DNA of 64,000 bases from CAVSLM01 sp963728895 (GTDB lineage: Bacteria; Pseudomonadota; Gammaproteobacteria; JBBQDK01), in NCBI GenBank assembly GCA_963728895.1, contig CAVSLM010000007.1:124001-188000 (forward strand), given 5' to 3'. The stretch's first letter is position 1. Each line of letters opens with the position of its first letter. The translations under genes and the position numbers were made by a program. The notes below the pieces were generated by a model that was given only the letters and a program-made list of their open reading frames with translations, was not told the origin of the DNA and ran no database searches. Of this stretch, positions 35,327-47,099 are shown piece after piece.

Positions 35327-36685
35327 ATGACCAAGGGGATCAAGCTTCAATCGCTGGTCGATACGCACCAGGAACCGTTCCTCGTTATCGACAAGCACTT
35401 CTACATCGTCGCTGCGAATCAGGCCTTCGAGCTGGCGTACGGCATTCCGCAGCACCAGCTGATCGGACAACACTGCTACGAAGCCAGCCACGCCAATCAC
35501 CGTCCCTGCGCCGAGCTCGGCGAAGAGTGTCCTTATCAGCAGGTCTACCACACCAAGCACATTCATTCGTGCCTGCACACGCACTACGACGCCACCGGGC
35601 AGATCCGGCGGGTGCGCGTCACGGTCTATCCGATCGAGTCCGCCGATGGTGAGCTCTATCTGGGAGAGGCGCTGGAGGAGTTCGGTGAACAGCAGCATCT
35701 GGACGCGAGCAAGGCCAGCATGGTCGGCAAATCCAAGGCCTTCATGCGGGTGCTGGAGCAGCTTGAGCTGGCCGCGGCCTCGGAGGTCCCTGTGCTACTA
35801 CAGGGAGAGACCGGCACTGGCAAGGAGCTCGCAGCCAGCTACATCCACAACCGGTCCAGCCGCCGCGAGCGCCCGTTCCTCACCCTGGACTGCACGGTGC
35901 TGACCGAGGCGCTGTTCGAGAGCGAAGTGTTCGGATACGAACGGGGTGCATTCACCGGCAGCTTCGGCGAGAAGAAGGGACTGTTCGAGCTGGCGCACCG
36001 CGGGACCCTGTTCCTCGACGAAATCGGTGAGATGTCCACCACACTCCAGGCCAAGCTGCTGCGCCTGCTGGAGACGGGCGAATTCCGTCGCGTCGGCGGA
36101 CGAGAGATGCTGCACGGCGATGCGCGCATCCTCTGCGCGACCAATCGCGCCCTTGGTGATCCCGAGCGCTTCCGCAAGGATCTGTACTACCGTGTCGCCT
36201 GCCTCTCCATCGCGCTACCCGCACTGCGCGAGCGGCCCGAGGACATCCCCGAGCTGGCCCAGGCACTGCTGCAACGCTTCAGTCATTCCACGCAAAAGGC
36301 CTATCGCCTGATGCCGGGGGCGCTCGCCAGATTGCAGGAGTATCACTACCCCGGGAACATTCGCGAGCTGCGCAACGTGCTGTCTGTGGCCGCCAGCAAC
36401 AGTCCAGGTGGGCAGATCGACGCAGCGCAGATCGCCAGGGTGCTGGAGCCCAAAGTGACGGATGCCGGCGCGCCCGTGCCTCAGGTGCGACTCCCGTCCT
36501 TCCCGATTCCGGCGTCGGCTTCCGCACAGCCGGGCTGCTCCACGCTCAGCCTGCACGACATCGAAGCACAGCACATCGCCCAGCTGTTACGCGAGCACAA
36601 CGGCAATCGCCGCAAGGTGGCCGAAGCACTGGGCATCAGTGAACGCACGATGTACCGCAAGCTGAGCCGCTACGGAATTTCCTGA
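35327..36685 (+). CDS. PAS-containing sigma-54-dependent transcriptional activator
   Basis: 452 residues from an ATG at 35327 (GGGGGAGCC upstream). An N-terminal PAS domain (10-130) carries three or more cysteines and histidines (HCYEASHANHRPCAELGEEC) that could bind a metal or sense redox. The AAA+ domain has Walker A GETGTGKELAASYIH and Walker B GTLFLDEIGEM. The sigma-54 contact loop reads GAFTGS where GAFTGA is nearly universal. The C-terminus is a Fis-type helix-turn-helix (NRRKVAEALGISERTMYRKL). There is no receiver domain, so it probably responds directly to a signal. The target is unknown; the neighbouring ybaK-like gene converges with it. Confidence 0.9.
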   Translation: MTKGIKLQSLVDTHQEPFLVIDKHFYIVAANQAFELAYGIPQHQLIGQHCYEASHANHRPCAELGEECPYQQVYHTKHIHSCLHTHYDATGQIRRVRVTVYPIESADGELYLGEALEEFGEQQHLDASKASMVGKSKAFMRVLEQLELAAASEVPVLLQGETGTGKELAASYIHNRSSRRERPFLTLDCTVLTEALFESEVFGYERGAFTGSFGEKKGLFELAHRGTLFLDEIGEMSTTLQAKLLRLLETGEFRRVGGREMLHGDARILCATNRALGDPERFRKDLYYRVACLSIALPALRERPEDIPELAQALLQRFSHSTQKAYRLMPGALARLQEYHYPGNIRELRNVLSVAASNSPGGQIDAAQIARVLEPKVTDAGAPVPQVRLPSFPIPASASAQPGCSTLSLHDIEAQHIAQLLREHNGNRRKVAEALGISERTMYRKLSRYGIS

Positions 36686-37171
36686 CCAGCCCGGATCAGC
36701 GCGCGCGGCGACGCCAGACGCGCGCGGCGCGCGGGCCCAAGCAGATCGAGGAAGCGCTCGGTCGGAATATGTACCAGCTCGCGGTGGTCACCCGCCTCGA
36801 AGTAAACGTCGGCGTGCGCGCGGATGCCCTCATCGACCAGCGTCTCGATACCGTAGGCGTTGCCCAGCGGAGGGATCGCGCCGAGCGCGCAGTCGCAGAA
36901 CAGGTCGCGCAGCTCGGACTCGCCGGCGAACCGGATGTCGCGCTGCAGCTCCGCTCGCAGGCTTTCCATGTCCACCCGGTGATCGGCGGGAATGATCACC
37001 ATCAGATAGCCTTCTGCATCCTTCATCACGACGGCTTTGGCCAGTTCCTCCTGCGGTATCCGTGCCGCGTGTGCGGAGGCCGCGCTGCTCACCGTTGGAA
37101 CGTGTGCCATCGAGGTCGTAGGGCACGCGGTGTTCGATGAGGAATCTTTCCACTGTCGGGGCAATGCTCAT
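36670..37171 (-). CDS. YbaK/aminoacyl-tRNA deacylase domain protein (frameshifted)
   Basis: About 166 residues once a frame slip near 37110 is bridged. The true N-terminus (ATG at 37171 with AGAGGTG upstream) is MSIAPTVERFLIEHRVPYDL; the rest reads HVPTVSSAASAHAARIPQEEL, AVVMKDAEGYLMVIIPADH and GAIPPLGNAYGIETLVDE, the YbaK fold with its catalytic lysine in AKAVVMKD. Such proteins hydrolyse mischarged aminoacyl-tRNA. Its 3' end overlaps the convergent activator gene by 16 bases. Confidence 0.82.
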
Positions 37172-37244
37172 CGCTGCACCTCTCGATCGTTGGAACCAAC
37201 ATTGTAATAATAGCGCTTTGACGCAGCGCGGCGACTGTTCGTGC

Positions 37245-38504
37245 TCATCCGACCTCCACCCGGTCCACCGCTCCATAAAGCAATGCGACCATCAGCGTCA
37301 GATTCTCCCGCAGCTGGCGGGTGAGCAGGAAGTTCTCGCGCACGAACTCGCGTGCCTTGCGACCCATCTCCTGGACCCGCTCGTGCTGATGCAGCAGATA
37401 TCGGATGCGCAGGGCGGCCCCCTCCGGCGTATTGACCAGAAAACCGGTATGGTGGTCAATGACCTGGAGGCGGATTCCGCCAGTGTCTCCGCCAATCACC
37501 GGTTTGCCCTTCCACATGGCTTCGGTCACGGTGAGGCCGAAGCCTTCGCGCGTGGACTTCTGCAGCACGATGTCCGCGGCCCGCTGCAGGGCATTGATGG
37601 TACGGTGCTCGTCGGGTGCAAGCAGCAGCACGTGGATGTCGGGATCGTCCGCCGCAGCTGTGCGCACTTCCTCCAGCACCACGTTCCCCTCCGGATCGTC
37701 ACTCGCACCGCCGCCGGCCAGCACCAGTTGCAGCCTGGGCAGGAATTTCTTCGCAAGCTGGTAGGCGCGGATCACACCGAGCGGATCCTTGAACCGGTCG
37801 TAACGCGAAATCTGCGCGACCAGCGGGCGCTCCGGATCCAGCCCGAAGCGCCGGAACACGGCTTCGATTTCGTGCTGCGGAAGATCGACGTTCTTTTCGC
37901 TGAGCGGGTCGATGCTGGGCGGAATGATGTACTGGGGATGCGGCAGGGCCTGGGTGAAGTCCGGAAGCGAAAAGATGCTGGCATCGTAGGCCAGCACGAA
38001 CTGGCGCAGAAACTTCCATACCGGCCGGTAGGGATGGCTGGCATCGATGTGACAGCGCCAGATCCAGCGACCCTTGCGATTCGGACAGTGCGCCAGCAGG
38101 GCCGCCGGCTGCGGGTCGTGAATCGTCACGAAATCCGCTTCCTCCAACAGCGGGCGCAGGCGCTCGGCATTGGCCTCATTGGTATCCTGGTACGCCCGCA
38201 GCAAGCTGGCCGGGATCCGGGTCTGGTTGCCCTGCAGTGCATTGTGCATGTGCTTTGTGCACTGGTAGAACTCGTTTTCGCCGCTGATGACCTCCCAATG
38301 CGCGTCAACGCCCAGGTCCCGCGTCAGCGGCACCAGCTTGTCGAGTATCTCCGCGACCCCTCCGCCGACCCGCGTCGAGTTGACGTGCACGATGGTCTTG
38401 CCCTGCAGGGGTGCCGCCAGCTGGCGCAGGTGCTCGATCACGTCCGGGCCGACGAACTGCGCATACTCGTCAAGCGGATTCACGGATGAGCTTCCGGGCA
38501 GCAT
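37245..38504 (-). CDS. treT: Trehalose synthase TreT-like glycosyltransferase
   Basis: 419 residues of the GT4 family. The nucleotide-sugar enzyme TreT makes trehalose from NDP-glucose and glucose; typical segments are HVNSTRVGGGVAEILDKLVP, the acceptor-side HDPQPAALLAHC and the donor-binding STREGFGLTVTEAMWKGKPV. The start used is the ATG at 38504, which overlaps the DUF5752 gene by 25 bases, so the two are co-translated. Divergent glgX nearby supports a role in storage sugar metabolism. The symbol rests on similarity pattern only. Confidence 0.85.
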   Translation of the reverse strand: MLPGSSSVNPLDEYAQFVGPDVIEHLRQLAAPLQGKTIVHVNSTRVGGGVAEILDKLVPLTRDLGVDAHWEVISGENEFYQCTKHMHNALQGNQTRIPASLLRAYQDTNEANAERLRPLLEEADFVTIHDPQPAALLAHCPNRKGRWIWRCHIDASHPYRPVWKFLRQFVLAYDASIFSLPDFTQALPHPQYIIPPSIDPLSEKNVDLPQHEIEAVFRRFGLDPERPLVAQISRYDRFKDPLGVIRAYQLAKKFLPRLQLVLAGGGASDDPEGNVVLEEVRTAAADDPDIHVLLLAPDEHRTINALQRAADIVLQKSTREGFGLTVTEAMWKGKPVIGGDTGGIRLQVIDHHTGFLVNTPEGAALRIRYLLHQHERVQEMGRKAREFVRENFLLTRQLRENLTLMVALLYGAVDRVEVG

Positions 38505-39184
38505 TGGTGGAAGATCTCGCTCAGCTTCCCGCGCAGCTCGGCGAGCGTGCCGAAGTACGGATCGATGCCACGCAGGCGCTCGCAAAGATTCCCGTAATCA
38601 CTGTCGAACCCCGAAAGCCAGAGGCGGAAGTCGTCAATCGATTCGCTGAGACGACGACGGGCGTCGATGAAGTGATAGAAGATGCTGCCGGTGGACAATT
38701 GCGGCAGCACGTCGGCAAGCTGGCGGGGGTGCTCCAGTCGACGGTGGGTATCGAATACCACGATCTGCGAGCGAATGAACAGAAAGGGCCTGGTCGCCCG
38801 CACCCAGGGAAGGTACTCGCTTTCGTCGAGGCGTTCCTCAATGACCTCCATCAGCTCCTGGCGCAGCTCCTCCAGTTGCGGATAGTCGATCGGATCCACC
38901 ATCGCCAGGCGTTCGGCGAGTATGGCGTCATGCAGTCCGTGCCGGGCCCAGCCCGCGAAATCATTGTTGAACTCGCGCTCCTCGAAGCGCGGCTCGAGCA
39001 ACCCACCCCAGAAATGGAAGTAGACGCTGTCGAGACTGATGGCGCTCAGCGTGTCGTGCAGCTCCTTGAGGGTCCACGCCCGCTTGCCGGTCGCGATGGA
39101 GATCAGTGCACAGTCCTTCACTTCGAAGACCCCGGGCCGCGATTGCGGTTCGGGCGACTGGGACTCGGCGAGCGGTTGTGACAT
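38480..39184 (-). CDS. DUF5752 family protein
   Basis: 234 residues from an ATG at 39184 with an excellent GGGAGGAACGTCG ribosome site. Segments such as VFEVKDCALISIATGKRAWT, LDSVYFHFWGGLLEPRFEE and SIFYHFIDARRRLSESIDDF match the DUF5752 pattern. It is soluble and helical; the function is unknown. Genes of this family are often coupled to trehalose synthase, as here with the 25-base overlap, so a role in the same pathway is inferred. Confidence 0.8.
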   Translation of the reverse strand: MSQPLAESQSPEPQSRPGVFEVKDCALISIATGKRAWTLKELHDTLSAISLDSVYFHFWGGLLEPRFEEREFNNDFAGWARHGLHDAILAERLAMVDPIDYPQLEELRQELMEVIEERLDESEYLPWVRATRPFLFIRSQIVVFDTHRRLEHPRQLADVLPQLSTGSIFYHFIDARRRLSESIDDFRLWLSGFDSDYGNLCERLRGIDPYFGTLAELRGKLSEIFHQCCPEAHP

Positions 39185-39373
39185 CGACGTTCCTCCCGTC
39201 ACGCGTGCGAGCTGCGCCACGGCCGGGGTTCAGCACCGCGCTCCGGACCGGCAGTCTCATTGTAACATCGCCGCGTCGTCCTGCGGTCGCGGGCCACGTC
39301 CGGACCTCCCGTGCGGCCGTGGTACTATCGCATCGCAGGCGGTTCGAACGTCTCCAGAACGAAGGCGGCTCCA

Positions 39374-41541
<2,168 letters not shown>

Positions 41542-41779
41542 TCCTGCCGCGGCAGGGCATCGATGTGAGATGGCGCGGCAGGCGCATCTCGAGGCTGCCT
41601 CGACCCCCAGGCGCCGCTCGTGACAATCCTTTACAAACGCCTACAGCGCCGTGATTCCCGTACTCCGGCTCTGCGCTAACTTATGCAGCGTACGGGCGGC
41701 GCCCTGCTCCGCCCGACTCCCGGAACCGGCCACCGGTGCGTGACGGTCGGGACGAACTGGAAGAAGGAGAGAGAACTTT

Positions 41780-42007
41780 ATGATCAGGACCGTACTGCTT
41801 GCCGCCGCTGCCTCTGTTCTGCTGACTGCGGGTCTGCCCACCATGGCTGCCACTTCCGCCTCCGGCGAAAAGGTCTGCCACGAGATGGCAACGAAGAACC
41901 ACATTCCCGCCAAGGAGATGCAGAGCTATCTGAAGCGCTGCATGGCGAAGCACGGTGGCAGCGCCAAGGCCGAGCAAGCCGCACAACCGACCACCAAGAG
42001 CAAGTAG
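41780..42007 (+). CDS. Small secreted PsiF-like protein
   Basis: 75 residues. A signal peptide (VLLAAAASVLLTAGLPTMAA) is followed by a PsiF-type repeat, CHEMATKNHIPAKEMQSYLKRCMAKHG, abbreviated here to CHEMATKNH and YLKRCMAKHG: two cysteines bracket a helical stretch, which may form a disulfide in the periplasm. The tail is Ala/Lys-rich. The family is found in many proteobacteria; PsiF itself is phosphate-starvation-induced, but its function is unknown. A strong terminator follows 15 bases after the stop. Confidence 0.85.
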   Translation: MIRTVLLAAAASVLLTAGLPTMAATSASGEKVCHEMATKNHIPAKEMQSYLKRCMAKHGGSAKAEQAAQPTTKSK

Positions 42008-42021
42008 CAAGTAGCCCCCCA

Positions 42022-42053
42022 GGGGTCCCACCTTCGGGTGGGGCCCTGCCTTT
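42022..42053 (+). terminator. Rho-independent terminator of the PsiF-like gene
   Basis: GGGTCCCACC, a TTCG tetraloop and GGTGGGGCCC form a near-perfect 10-bp hairpin, followed by TGCCTTT. It starts 15 bases after the stop codon and separates the small gene from the two-component system. Confidence 0.85.
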
Positions 42054-42183
42054 CGACCGCGGAGTGAGGCTGTCCCCGCCGACCTCCACCCATTCGACGC
42101 CGCCGCAAGGGGTAAACCCGCATATCTCACCGGGCGGCGCGGCAGAACGGCATATCGCGGTAACGCTCATGTAAACTTCCGGC

Positions 42184-43755
42184 ATGAACAGTCGTCGTTT
42201 CGGCGTCACCGCAGGGATCCGATTCGGGCGGACCGCCCGTACCCCGCCGCGGCGCGGGCGCGCGCCCATCGTACTGGTCGGCACCTTGCTCGTTGCGGTG
42301 CTCGGCATATCCGCGTTCACCATCGAGTTGCTCCAAGGAGAGCGCGCGCGCCTGGAAGACGCGCTGCGGGATTCGCGGGCCAAGGCCATGGCGTTGCTCG
42401 CGAACCATGTCGAGCAGTCATTGCTCTCTGCCATACGGCGGCCGTTCAACGGGCTCAAGAACATTCCGGCGGACGCGGTGGACACGGCACGCCTGCAATG
42501 GCTGCGCAGCGCCTTTCCCGAAGTGCAATCAGTCGTATTCCTCGACTCCAGGCTGCACGTGCGAAGCAGCTTCCCGGCACCGCTGCACTCCGATACCGAG
42601 CGCTTCGACGACTGGCTCACCCGGCGCGTCGTGCTGCGCGGCCTGGAACAGCAAGTGAAGGATTTCGGCGTGCCATGCTTCGTGAGCGATCTGCAGGGGC
42701 ACGCGTCGCTGTTTGCGCTGCAGCCGATCAGCGATGTGGATGCGGCCCAGGGCTGGCTGCTGTTGCGCTTCGACCTGGAGTTGCTCCAGAGGCGCCACGT
42801 CCAACAGTTGCTCGCCGAGTTCGGCACCACCGAAGGCGGCACGGTGGCCCTGCAGGACGCACAGGCCGACTGGGACGATCGTGCGCTCAATTGGCCGCTC
42901 ACGCGCGTATTGAATGGCTGGCTGCTGGCGTTCCGACCGGACCCAAGCTCGTTCGAGGCGGCGCTGCGCCGTGCCGACCGTCCCATCCTGGGGGTGGCCG
43001 GCGCGGTGCTGCTTACCATGGTCATGGCGACCTTCGCCGTGTCACGGGAGCTACAACGGGAACGTGCCATCGTCGAGCTGCGCAACCGGTTCGTCGCCAA
43101 CGTCTCGCATGAACTCAAGGCGCCGCTGGCCTTGATTCGCATGTATGCCGAGACCCTGCATCTGCAGCGGATCGGGGATCCTGAGCGGCAGCGCAGCTAC
43201 CATGCGGTGATTCTGCGCGAGGCCGAGCGTCTCACGCGCATGATCGACAACGTGCTCGACTTCGCCCGGCTGCGCCAGGGCGACAGGCTCTATCATTTGA
43301 CCGACGTCGACCTGCGCAGCACGGTCGCGGCCGTCCTCGAAGACTACGCGCCGCGTGTGCAGGAACAGGGCCTCGCGCTGGAGAGCGCGTTGCCGGCCGC
43401 AGTCGCCTGCGTCGCACATGACCGGCATGGTGTCACCCAAATCCTGCTGAACCTGATCGACAACGCGTGCAAGTATGCCGCCGCGGGCAAGCGCGTCGTC
43501 GTGCGCCTCGCCGGAGATCCCGACTGGGTGGACCTGGAGGTGATCGATTTCGGGCCCGGTCTTGCGGCTGCCGGCGACGATCCGGTTGCGGGAGGGACGC
43601 CAGGCGCTTCCGAGGCCGGTGGCAGCGGCCTGGGCCTTGCGCTCGTGAAGCAGATCGCCGCGGCACACCACGCCCGTCTGATCCTCGACACCCCCGAGGG
43701 CCACAGCGGCCTGCGCGCCGTCGTGTCCTTCCCCGCGTGCAAGAGCCCGGCATGA
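42184..43755 (+). CDS. Membrane sensor histidine kinase
   Basis: 523 residues. A membrane helix near residues 28-48 and a second near 270-290 bound a periplasmic sensor region of about 220 residues. The cytoplasmic kinase core has the H-box FVANVSHELKAPLALIRMY (phospho-acceptor His), N-box NLIDNACKYAAAGK and the G-rich region GSGLGLALVKQIAAAHHA. It is followed by a response regulator with a four-base overlap (ATGA). No target operon is obvious; neighbours are a PsiF-like gene and an FKBP. Confidence 0.93.
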   Translation: MNSRRFGVTAGIRFGRTARTPPRRGRAPIVLVGTLLVAVLGISAFTIELLQGERARLEDALRDSRAKAMALLANHVEQSLLSAIRRPFNGLKNIPADAVDTARLQWLRSAFPEVQSVVFLDSRLHVRSSFPAPLHSDTERFDDWLTRRVVLRGLEQQVKDFGVPCFVSDLQGHASLFALQPISDVDAAQGWLLLRFDLELLQRRHVQQLLAEFGTTEGGTVALQDAQADWDDRALNWPLTRVLNGWLLAFRPDPSSFEAALRRADRPILGVAGAVLLTMVMATFAVSRELQRERAIVELRNRFVANVSHELKAPLALIRMYAETLHLQRIGDPERQRSYHAVILREAERLTRMIDNVLDFARLRQGDRLYHLTDVDLRSTVAAVLEDYAPRVQEQGLALESALPAAVACVAHDRHGVTQILLNLIDNACKYAAAGKRVVVRLAGDPDWVDLEVIDFGPGLAAAGDDPVAGGTPGASEAGGSGLGLALVKQIAAAHHARLILDTPEGHSGLRAVVSFPACKSPA

Positions 43756-44438
43756 GTGCGACCGTGCTGGTGGTGGAGGACGATGCCGCCATGCGCGCGG
43801 GCCTGCAGGACAATCTCGAGCTCGAGGGCTATCGGGTGATCACCACCGGAACGGTCCGCGAGGCACGCAATTGTGTGCTCGAGCTGCGACCCGACCTGAT
43901 CCTGCTGGACCTCATGCTGCCCGATGGGGACGGCGTCGGACTGTGCCGGCAGCTGCGTGCCGCGGGAGCGACACAGCCGATCATCATGTTGAGCGCGCGC
44001 GGCCAGGAGCCAGACCGCGTACTCGGCTTCGAGGTCGGCGCAGACGACTATGTCGTGAAACCGTTCAGCCTGCGCGAGCTGCTCGCCCGCATTCACGCGC
44101 ACCTGCGTCGCAGAACGCTCGCCGCACGGCGGCGCGGGCCGGTGGCGATCGGTCTCGCCCTGGCTGACTTCGAGCGCCATTCGCTTACGCGTGATGGCGC
44201 CGCCCTGGATGCGAGTGCCAAGGAGATGGATCTGCTGCGCTATCTGGTCGAGCACAGGGGCGAGGTGCTTTCCCGTGATCGCCTGCTGGCCGCCGTGTGG
44301 GGCCATCATGGCGAAGTTGCGACGCGCACCGTCGACAACTTCGTCGTACGGCTGCGCAAGAAGATCGAGCCCGATCCCGCGGCACCGCGTTACCTGATCA
44401 CCGTGCACGGTGCGGGCTACAAGCTGGTAGACCAATAA
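43752..44438 (+). CDS. OmpR-family response regulator
   Basis: 228 residues. The receiver domain starts MSATVLVVEDDAAMRAGLQD, with the phospho-acceptor in LILLDLMLPDGDG and the conserved Lys in VVKPFSLREL. The C-terminal winged helix ends RYLITVHGAGYKL, typical of OmpR/PhoB DNA-binding domains. It is coupled to the upstream kinase by a four-base overlap and is surely its partner. Confidence 0.95.
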   Translation: MSATVLVVEDDAAMRAGLQDNLELEGYRVITTGTVREARNCVLELRPDLILLDLMLPDGDGVGLCRQLRAAGATQPIIMLSARGQEPDRVLGFEVGADDYVVKPFSLRELLARIHAHLRRRTLAARRRGPVAIGLALADFERHSLTRDGAALDASAKEMDLLRYLVEHRGEVLSRDRLLAAVWGHHGEVATRTVDNFVVRLRKKIEPDPAAPRYLITVHGAGYKLVDQ

Positions 44439-44583
44439 CACCACCGGGACGGGGCACGAGAAAGCGCTACATGACGGCGAGTCCACGTTGGGCGCACGCC
44501 GCATTCTTGGTAAGCTCGCGCAGCGGGATGCGAAACCGACTTCCCACGGTTGAAGGCGGGGCGAAAAGCTGCGGGGAGGACGC

Positions 44584-45333
44584 GTGCACGATTTCCGAAA
44601 CACCCTGAATCCCAGGCCGCTCGCGCGGCACGCTGCGGCGGTTCTGCTCGTAGGGGCGCTGGGGCTTCCGGTGCATGCCGCTGAAGCGCCATCTGATCCG
44701 GTGACGGCGCACGAGCAGCTCAATTACAGCGTTGGTTACCGGCTGGGCCAGTATCTCGCCAAGCTTCAGCGACAGGGCACGGGCATTGCCCTCCAGCCGG
44801 TGTTTCAGGGAATGCTGGATGCGCTCTCGGGGGGTGAGGCTCGGCTCAGTGACGCCGAGATGCGCGCCGCGCTCGCCACACTCGAGGCATCGTCCGAGGC
44901 AAAGGACCGTTCCGCTCCGCCACCCCCCGCGCGGACCGGAGGGTATGTGGACGATTTCGCCGCGCTCAATGCCAGGCGCGAAGGCGTCGTCAGTCTACCG
45001 AGCGGGGTGCAATACGAGGTCCTGAAAGCCGGGAGCGGCAGGCATCCCGGGGCGCACGACGTCATCGAGGTCCGCTACGAAGGCTCGCTCTCCGATGGCG
45101 TCGTGTTCGACAGCACCGATGAGACCGAAAAGGGCAAGCCGCTGCGCATGGAACTGGATCAGATTGTCGTACCCGGGCTTCGCGAGGCACTCTCCCTCAT
45201 GCGCGAGGGCGACCAATGGCGGGTTGTCATCCCTCCCAGCATGGGCTTCGCCCGCGCTGGGAACAACCTCTTGCGCAGGCGTGACTTGATCTACACCATC
45301 GAGCTGCTCGCCGTCTTCCCCCCAGCGCCGTAA
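44584..45333 (+). CDS. FKBP-type peptidyl-prolyl isomerase-like protein, degenerate active site
   Basis: 249 residues from a GTG at 44584. A signal peptide is followed by an FKBP N-terminal dimerisation domain (EQLNYSVGYRLGQYLAKLQ) and a C-terminal FKBP domain (GVQYEVLKAGSGRHPGAHDV, VEVRYEGSLSDGVVFDST abbreviated). At the usual active-site tryptophan position the sequence is VVPGLREAL (Leu for Trp), and the usual AYG is replaced by MGFARAG. Isomerase activity may be lost, leaving a chaperone role. It is convergent with the cytochrome c fusion gene and paralogous to the FKBP at 50947. Confidence 0.82.
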   Translation: MHDFRNTLNPRPLARHAAAVLLVGALGLPVHAAEAPSDPVTAHEQLNYSVGYRLGQYLAKLQRQGTGIALQPVFQGMLDALSGGEARLSDAEMRAALATLEASSEAKDRSAPPPPARTGGYVDDFAALNARREGVVSLPSGVQYEVLKAGSGRHPGAHDVIEVRYEGSLSDGVVFDSTDETEKGKPLRMELDQIVVPGLREALSLMREGDQWRVVIPPSMGFARAGNNLLRRRDLIYTIELLAVFPPAP

Positions 45334-45362
45334 CCCCGATCCTTCTCCTCCCACCGCGCGGG

Positions 45363-47099
45363 TCAAGGCACGATCCGTTCGCCGATGGGCTGCAGCCGAT
45401 CCGCATCGGGTGCGGCATAGCGCAGCAGCGTTCCGCCGTGCACGGCGAAACGCTGGCCGGGTCCGAGGCTCATGCGCCCGTAAAAGGCCACGTGGCTGTC
45501 CGGGTCTACCAGTCGGGTGCCATCGCTGTACTTCTGTACCTCGGTCTCCAGCATCTCCAGCAGATGCTCGCGCCGCAGCGGCACGGGAGGACGGCGTATC
45601 TCCTGCTCGCGAATGTCGTCCAGAGCCTTTGCGAACAGGTAACACGCCGCATAGGCATCGCCCTGCAGCCGCAGATCGCGCTCCGCCGCGGGAACGCCTG
45701 CGCGCCGCAGCCATCGCCGGAGCCGCAGCCGCGCGATCTCCGACTGCACGCCGAGGTCGTCGAACAGCGAGACGTAGACCACTTTGGCTTTCCAGCTGGC
45801 CGGCAGCCGCACGCTCCCGGGCGGCGCCAGCAGAGCCGACAGGTACACGCATCCCGCCGCCGGTCTCGCGGGAACCGAGGCCACCAGCTGCTCCAGCTCC
45901 GCGGGTCGCAGCCACAGGACCAGGGTGTCGTCGGCGCCCAGCCCGGTCAGCGCCGTGGCGGGCGCCGTGATCCGCAAGTGCCGATCCTCGGTAACCAGCT
46001 CCGCGCCCAGCGTCCGGGCGGCGCGCTGACCGGAGGCGTCGGCATAGACCTGCACGATACCGGGCGACGTGCGCTGCTCCAGTCCCGCAGTCTTCAAATC
46101 ACGCGCCAGCAGGCGCGCCTCGAGCGTGACGCCGGGGGAGAAATAGACAGCGTAAAAGCCATCGCTTCCCTCCGGTGCAACCTCCACCGAGGGCAGCACG
46201 CAGGCCACCCGTTGGCGTTCACAGAACCGGTGCACGGGCCTCCACTCGGCGCGGCCCACACCCGAAAGCACGGCGAACACCGGCTGCTTCGCATACCACT
46301 CAGCCAGCTGAGCTTCCCAGCCCTCGGGTGCACCGGACAGCGCCCACACGTGCAGCCGCCACTCGTGACCCGACGCACGGGAGGCTCCGGCCCAGGCTTG
46401 CACGACACCCAACACGGCATCCGATTGGGCTGCAGGCACGTCGGGAGCGATCACCGTGGCCAGGTGCAGGATGCCGTTCTCCACTCCCGGCGAAGGGCGC
46501 GCGGACAACTCGCGGAGGTAGGCGGCAAGCGCGGCGAGCGCGGAGTCGCCGAGCGAATAGCGCGGCATCGGCGCCAGCAGCGCAACGCCGTCGGGGTCCA
46601 CCCCTTCACGCAGCGCGCGCGCAAGCCGCGGCTCGTCGTACGCACTGCGGGTCAGCGCACGCCGCCAGGGTGCATTGGGCACCCAGTGATGAACGGGATC
46701 GAGATAGACTCCGTGGAACCTGGCAGGCGCGAACAGCACGGGACCTGCCACCGGCGGCACCAGAATCGCGTTCCCGATCGAGCCCTCGACCGAACCCATG
46801 CCGCTCGGGCGGTGACAGGTGACACAGGCGGCATCAGCGCCCTCCAGCACGAAGCCCTCCGGCCGTTCGGCACGCAGCGGCGAGCCGTCCGGAAGGATAC
46901 CTGACTCATAGATGAGCCTACCCGCCTCGCGCTGCGACGTGCCGTCTGATCCCGCGGCGCCACCGGCTGCGGCGAAGCCACACCATGCCACCAGCACCGC
47001 CAGTGCGGCCGCCCGCCCGTACTCCAGCCCGGAAATCTCACCAGCCGGCGAGCGGCTGGGTGTAAGTGAAATGGATCGCAGAGAAGGTCTGGCATTCTT
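45363..47099 (-). CDS. Cytochrome c fused to a periplasmic ligand-binding domain
   Basis: A secreted protein of about 578 residues. After an N-terminal hydrophobic segment (AAALAVLVAWCGFAAAGG) comes a single c-type haem site (ADAACVTCHRPSGMG) in a cytochrome c domain of about 170 residues. The rest is a type 1 periplasmic-binding fold (WYAKQPVFAVLSGVGRAEW, GDAYAACYLFAKALDD) like those of branched-chain amino-acid ABC systems, but no permease is nearby. The gene directly upstream is a multicopper oxidase. The start is uncertain: the ATG at 47099 lies inside leader element B, and no ATG with a ribosome site lies between the leader and the signal peptide. Confidence 0.78.
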   Translation of the reverse strand, partial: KNARPSLRSISLTPSRSPAGEISGLEYGRAAALAVLVAWCGFAAAGGAAGSDGTSQREAGRLIYESGILPDGSPLRAERPEGFVLEGADAACVTCHRPSGMGSVEGSIGNAILVPPVAGPVLFAPARFHGVYLDPVHHWVPNAPWRRALTRSAYDEPRLARALREGVDPDGVALLAPMPRYSLGDSALAALAAYLRELSARPSPGVENGILHLATVIAPDVPAAQSDAVLGVVQAWAGASRASGHEWRLHVWALSGAPEGWEAQLAEWYAKQPVFAVLSGVGRAEWRPVHRFCERQRVACVLPSVEVAPEGSDGFYAVYFSPGVTLEARLLARDLKTAGLEQRTSPGIVQVYADASGQRAARTLGAELVTEDRHLRITAPATALTGLGADDTLVLWLRPAELEQLVASVPARPAAGCVYLSALLAPPGSVRLPASWKAKVVYVSLFDDLGVQSEIARLRLRRWLRRAGVPAAERDLRLQGDAYAACYLFAKALDDIREQEIRRPPVPLRREHLLEMLETEVQKYSDGTRLVDPDSHVAFYGRMSLGPGQRFAVHGGTLLRYAAPDADRLQPIGERIVP

